Source: Tubulanus polymorphus (lineage: Eukaryota; Nemertea; Palaeonemertea; Tubulaniformes; Tubulanidae). From it: a stretch of 64,000 nucleotides of DNA. The translations under genes and the position numbers were made by a program. Under the pieces are notes generated by a model that searched no databases, had not been told where the DNA came from, and worked only from the letters and a program-made list of their open reading frames with translations. The stretch is from NCBI RefSeq assembly GCF_964204645.1, contig NC_134030.1, forward strand, positions 6,136,278 through 6,200,277, written 5' to 3'. Below, in pieces: positions 60,301 to 64,000 of this stretch; the stretch's first letter is position 1; the number at the start of each line of letters is the position of its first letter.

Positions 60301-63300
60301 ATCGTTTACTAAGGCGTTAGAAATGATTGCTCAAGATTCATATCAGGTAAACAGTGGACTCTCGTGATGAACTATGAAAATTTTACCCAAATGAAAAAAT
60401 GTGTAACATGTACCGCAGTTTGGAGTTAGAGGTGAAATTTTAACTCATGAGTTGAACTGGATACAGGTCTATAAGTTTGTTAAACCTAGATTGCATCGTC
60501 AACCAACTATCCTCTCATTTTTACTGATTTTCGGTTGTCTTCTATTCGTAGTTCTACAAATTATTACAAATGGATGTCATGATAGTGAAATATTCATTGA
60601 GTACATCTGCCATAGGTATTGGTGAAATTCACGTAAGTTGAATTGGACTAGACGATATTTTGGAATTCCTATCGAGTTGCTCAAATCAATAAACAAATGT
60701 CGAATTTTTTCATTGCAGTACTATAAAGATGGTATACAAGGTTTTAAAAATATAATCTCTGAATATAAAGATATATATTTTCCATTGGCTTATTACGGCA
60801 TTGGTCGGGGATATCGAAAACTAAACAGGTAACTACCACACAATTAAAATAGCCTCTACGCTCTGACGTGGAGAATCAATAATAACTTTAAAACACACTA
60901 CCAGTAAATACAATGTTGAAAAAACTAAAAGTGATACTACCGGTAAAATCAAAGTACACAACGTTTCAAACTCTCGCTAGAGATCATTGCCAGGTGTAAG
61001 GGAATAACTAAAGATGAATTCATATTTTTCAGATTCTTCGACGCGTTAGACCCGTTGAAGAAAGGATTAAGACTTTTGAAACGTTTAGAGAAAATTTCAA
61101 TTCGTAACTGGCCTGGAACTAAACACGTCATCGAAGAGACTAAACCAGGAATTTTACAAGAAAGATTACTGACCTTATATAATGAATGCCAGTATCCAGC
61201 GCCACCTGACGCTATTTGTCGTTACTGCGACTGTGCAGGAAACTCGAATATGTATTTTACAGACCCAGATTTCAATGTGAGAGACTGAATTCCTTGCTTC
61301 CCTGTGGACCCAGTTGATGAGAATACGATAATTATATTTCATTCTTTTCATGTTCTAGGGTTTTGTTCATGTAACATGTAACTATAAGTGCACGATAGAC
61401 TATCATACGAACTGTTGGAGATGTATGCGCCGTCTGCTGCCAGATAAACCTACCGACAAAGATTTCTTGCTGCGCGAATGTTTAACTCCCGATTGTCAAG
61501 GAGTAATAGTTAGAGTTGCTTACTGCGATGCTGATCGCCAGTGGAATAGACTTAAAGAGCAGTGCGCAAATCCACCTCTTAAACAAACTACAACTTCTAA
61601 AAGAAAATTCAAGATGCAGGTATCAAGGTGATTATTCGCTCTTACTTCATAAATCCTTTGTAAGGCTTTCCCCTTATTGCAGCACAAACGCTTGAACTTT
61701 TCAAATAAGGGCTTGCCTCATTGCAGCATTAACATTCTAGCTTCTTCAGAGATGCACAGAAGTTTTCTTATATGAACATTTTTCACGGTTTTTAGTAAAA
61801 AGAGAATTGATAAACAGGCGGCAAAGAAACTACTGAAAAAACAGAAAAAAGAAGAAGCAAGGAACCACGGAGATGCAGCAAAATCTATCAATTGCGATGA
61901 TGAGTTGTTATCAACACTAGAGAAAGTCGGGAAGGAAGCTGTGGCAGGCGGAGGCGGCGATGTTGAATCATTAGCAGAAGAATCAATAAGTCTACCGGGA
62001 GATGATGACAAGTTGCTGATCGACGAACCGATGACGTTACTGAAAAAAGACGTTGACGCAGATGACGTTCTATTTCGATCGTCTGCGAAACAAGGCAGCA
62101 GCAAATCGAAGAAAAAGAAGAAAGATAAATCGAAAAAGACGATTACGATCGAACAGGTTTTGCCGGAGAGACCGAATCTAAGCGGAGCTGGTGACGGGAA
62201 TCAACCTAATTTCCCGGATGAACAGTCTCTAGCGTCGTCAACAACTGAGTTGAGTGAAACTGAAACCAATCGAGCGATTAAAGAAAACATTTACACGTAA
62301 GTCAGTGCTATTCTTAAAACAGGGTCCCTTTCACTCCTCAATTCCTTAAAAACTTCTAAATGGAAAATGTTTTTGAAGGTGCTTGAAACTCCTTTAATTT
62401 GAGAAAAAAATTGCAGAAACTGCTTTAAAACTCCTTCAATGTTGAGAAATACTATATACTTTAGAAGTTGTACATTAGGCTATGCCTAAATCAGTACAGT
62501 TGAAACCAGGATCATTTTGTTACCCTATTAGGAGGTTACCGAATTAGAGACAAGTAATATCTAAGATAAATGTACGCTTATAGGGCCTAAAACCACAGAA
62601 TTAATGGTTTATGGAGATAAAAAGAACCGATTTAGGATGAGTACTGTACTTGTGAGGCAGGCGCTACCTTGAAATATGAAATTTTCTCCTTTAAAATTCC
62701 TTATATTCAGGAATGACTGATCTGTAGGGACCCTGTTAAATGCTTTTGTAAAAACCTCTTGTATCTCACTTCTAGACCTCCCTCGGTGTTGTCTTTTTTG
62801 TAGGTTTTTCATCGACTATTTCACAGCGAATGGTCCTATCGTGGCAACAAGTCCGAAGTTACAACAGTTCGTCAATGAGTGCTTTCCCGAAGAAGCAAAA
62901 AAACTTGTCATGGATAAAGGAGGAATCGCGAAATTTCTGATGCAAAATTTGAAATTCGCCATGATTGAAGATGTGTTGTGTTTAGTAAAAGATGCCATGC
63001 AAGGTCGAAAAATCGCCAACGAACGGAAGTATGGTAATGCAATGACGTCTTCTGCTAGTTATCACGGCGATGTGACATCATCAGTTCATTACCTCTGGAA
63101 TGACAATTTTGCCCGAACTGAAAGTAATTTAATGGCGTCTAGGTCACACAGTAATAGTGTAGCATCTTTAAAATCTGATACGAGTGAAGGAAAACAAAGC
63201 GCTCGATCATCATCAGGAGAACTTCATATGAAACCTTGTTCGACTCCTGCTCCTATCGTGGATAGTACACTTCATTATTCAGACGTGGCTTCTTCTTCTG

Positions 63301-64000
63301 TTTCTAATTCTTACGCAGACATTGGTAAATTGGATGATTTTACCTTACCACCATCTGCTTTACAACAATCTACAAAGAGTGATCTAGGCGGGATAGGTTT
63401 GGACGATTTCGCATTACCTCCTCCTCTGGGTGTTCTAGACAGTGATTATACCCTCCCGCCACCCGTTGCTAATTGGTCAACTGCTGATACGCCATCTACC
63501 CGGTCTCAAAAAGATGTTAGTCAGTCACTGGTAGGTGATACTACGATGACACAATCAGGAAAAAGAGGATCTCATCACGATGTTGTTGTTCTAGACAGTG
63601 ATGTCTGGTCGACTCCGGATATTGGTAACTTACAGGATGAAATTCAAAGAAACGTTATTGGCAGCGGACGAATGAATCGGACGGCTAGTCCTGCGTCAAC
63701 TTCTAGCGGAATTTCAGATAATGGACTGCTGTTTGGTGCCATGAAAAGTAATAAAAAGTCGAAAAAGAAGAATCCATCCGACAACAAGAATACAGAACCT
63801 AAGAAACCTTCCTCCATCTGTTCGGATTCATCGCACTCAGAAATTGCATCACCAGTCAGAAACTCTTTGATTAAAGACAGTGGATTATTGTTTGGAATTA
63901 AACCGAATAAGATTAACAATAGTGAACTTAAATCCAAATCGAAATCTGAAGCTGCATTTGAAACAGAACCAATTCTGACGTCGGATTCGTTTATGACTCC
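54368..64000 (+). CDS. TTC3: TTC3-like TPR protein, probable E3 ubiquitin ligase (partial)
   Basis: Exons: 54368-54440, 55747-55791, 56132-56318, 56483-56579, 56693-56826, 57106-57158, 57250-57332, 57411-57505, 58002-58119, 58694-58880, 59082-59126, 59309-59348, 59518-59788, 60128-60346, 60552-60632, 60719-60828, 61033-61276, 61359-61627, 61796-62296 and 62804-64000 (open at the window end). All are in phase, giving 1349 codons so far. TPR repeats span about 225-357 (AENILGNTAFREGNYNKAIQ; SYTYYGNRAQCYLRINNG; GVYRYCQALVKLKRFDLAL). An acidic linker follows. A second helical-repeat block contains LALLEQRNQSAYASFTKAL and LAYYGIGRGYRKLNRFFDAL. Then comes a Cys/His cluster CRYCDC...CNYKCTIDYHTNCW...CLTPDCQG, which looks zinc-binding. 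All three blocks, and the later GGIAKFLMQNLKFAMIEDV, match vertebrate TTC3 in order. The RING finger expected at the C-terminus is beyond the window. The first two exons rest on splice phase only. Confidence 0.88.
55190..55460. repeat. Dispersed repeat, copy 2 (partner at 33830-34045)
   Basis: Block order as in the partner (GGCTCCCAAAT, TGAAATGTAGAAGAAAT, ACCTGGTGGATCCT, CCTCGATTGCCACAG). This copy is longer, with an insertion near 55260-55300. It lies in TTC3-like intron 1. Confidence 0.55.
56938..56993. ncRNA. Candidate hairpin RNA in a TTC3-like intron
   Basis: The 5' arm GAACTCTGCCTCGCTTGTTA pairs with the 3' arm TAACAAGTGAAGCAGAGTTC over 20 positions, with one C-A mismatch and one G-U pair (plus-strand RNA). 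A 16-nt loop closes it. The size and pairing suit a small pre-microRNA, but no mature sequence is recognised. An AT-rich inverted-repeat remnant is an equal alternative. Confidence 0.3.
58344..58609. mobile_element. Pogo/Tigger-like MITE with TA duplication
   Basis: The termini CAGTGGAACCTC and GAGGTTCCACTG are perfect inverted repeats. TA directly flanks both ends, as expected for Tc1/mariner-pogo targets. 266 bp, no transposase. The CAGTGGAACCTCG-type terminus resembles Tigger/pogo families. It lies in the TTC3-like intron between the exons ending 58119 and starting 58694. Confidence 0.75.
59397..59489. repeat. Short relative of the 62320-62735 repeat
   Basis: Starts GGGTCCCCTATGACTCC and ends AATGACTGATCTGTATGGTCCCTG. 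Both edges match those of the larger element, so it is probably an internally deleted copy. Intronic. Confidence 0.5.
62320..62735. mobile_element. CAGGGTCCC-type TIR element in TTC3-like intron
   Basis: The left end CAGGGTCCCT and right end AGGGACCCTG are perfect inverted repeats. Flanks TTAAAA (left) and TTAAAT (right) may be a decayed 6-bp duplication. Non-coding. A shorter relative is at 59397-59489. Confidence 0.65.

Overview
The window is eukaryotic and comes from an invertebrate animal. It holds multi-exon protein genes with GT-AG introns, long AT-rich introns, one Pol III tRNA gene and many short, mostly non-autonomous repeats. The gene set is metazoan: a cubilin-like receptor, USF3, OS-9, an R3H-domain protein, CDK2, NAA38 and TTC3. 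One repeat resembles the satellite-bearing pearl/HINE-type elements known from bivalves. That hints at a mollusc or other lophotrochozoan, but the species cannot be fixed from the sequence. No bacterial-style operon, CRISPR array or phage is present.

Layout. 1-6381 (-): 5' half of a cubilin-like gene, running off the left edge. 7149-7220 (-): tRNA-Val(TAC). 7599-16796 (+): USF3-like bHLH protein with a 7.2-kb terminal exon and a long 3' UTR to about 18.2 kb. 20284-25256 (-): OS-9 ER lectin, 14 exons. 28254-40536 (-): R3HDM1/2-like RNA-binding protein, 16 coding exons, with probable 5' UTR exons and promoter between 40.6 and about 46.6 kb. 48919-52261 (-): CDK2, 8 exons. 52838-53582 (+): NAA38, head-to-head with CDK2. 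54368->64000 (+): TTC3-like TPR protein, at least 20 exons, running off the right edge.

I assembled all gene models by hand from splice sites and reading phase. Coding lengths are whole codon numbers for the five complete genes: USF3 2559 aa, OS-9 743 aa, R3HDM 1188 aa, CDK2 299 aa and NAA38 99 aa. The genes do not form a pathway. They are neighbours with ordinary cellular roles: endocytic receptor, transcription factor, ER-associated degradation, RNA binding, cell cycle, N-terminal acetylation and ubiquitin ligation.

The most notable points are a CDK2 donor site reading CAG|TT instead of CAG|GT, a GC-AG intron in the same gene, several families of terminal-inverted-repeat elements (some with target duplications), a pearl/HINE-like element in a CDK2 intron, a possible microRNA-like hairpin in a TTC3 intron, and repeated short linear motifs in TTC3. 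I found no clearly new biological system.
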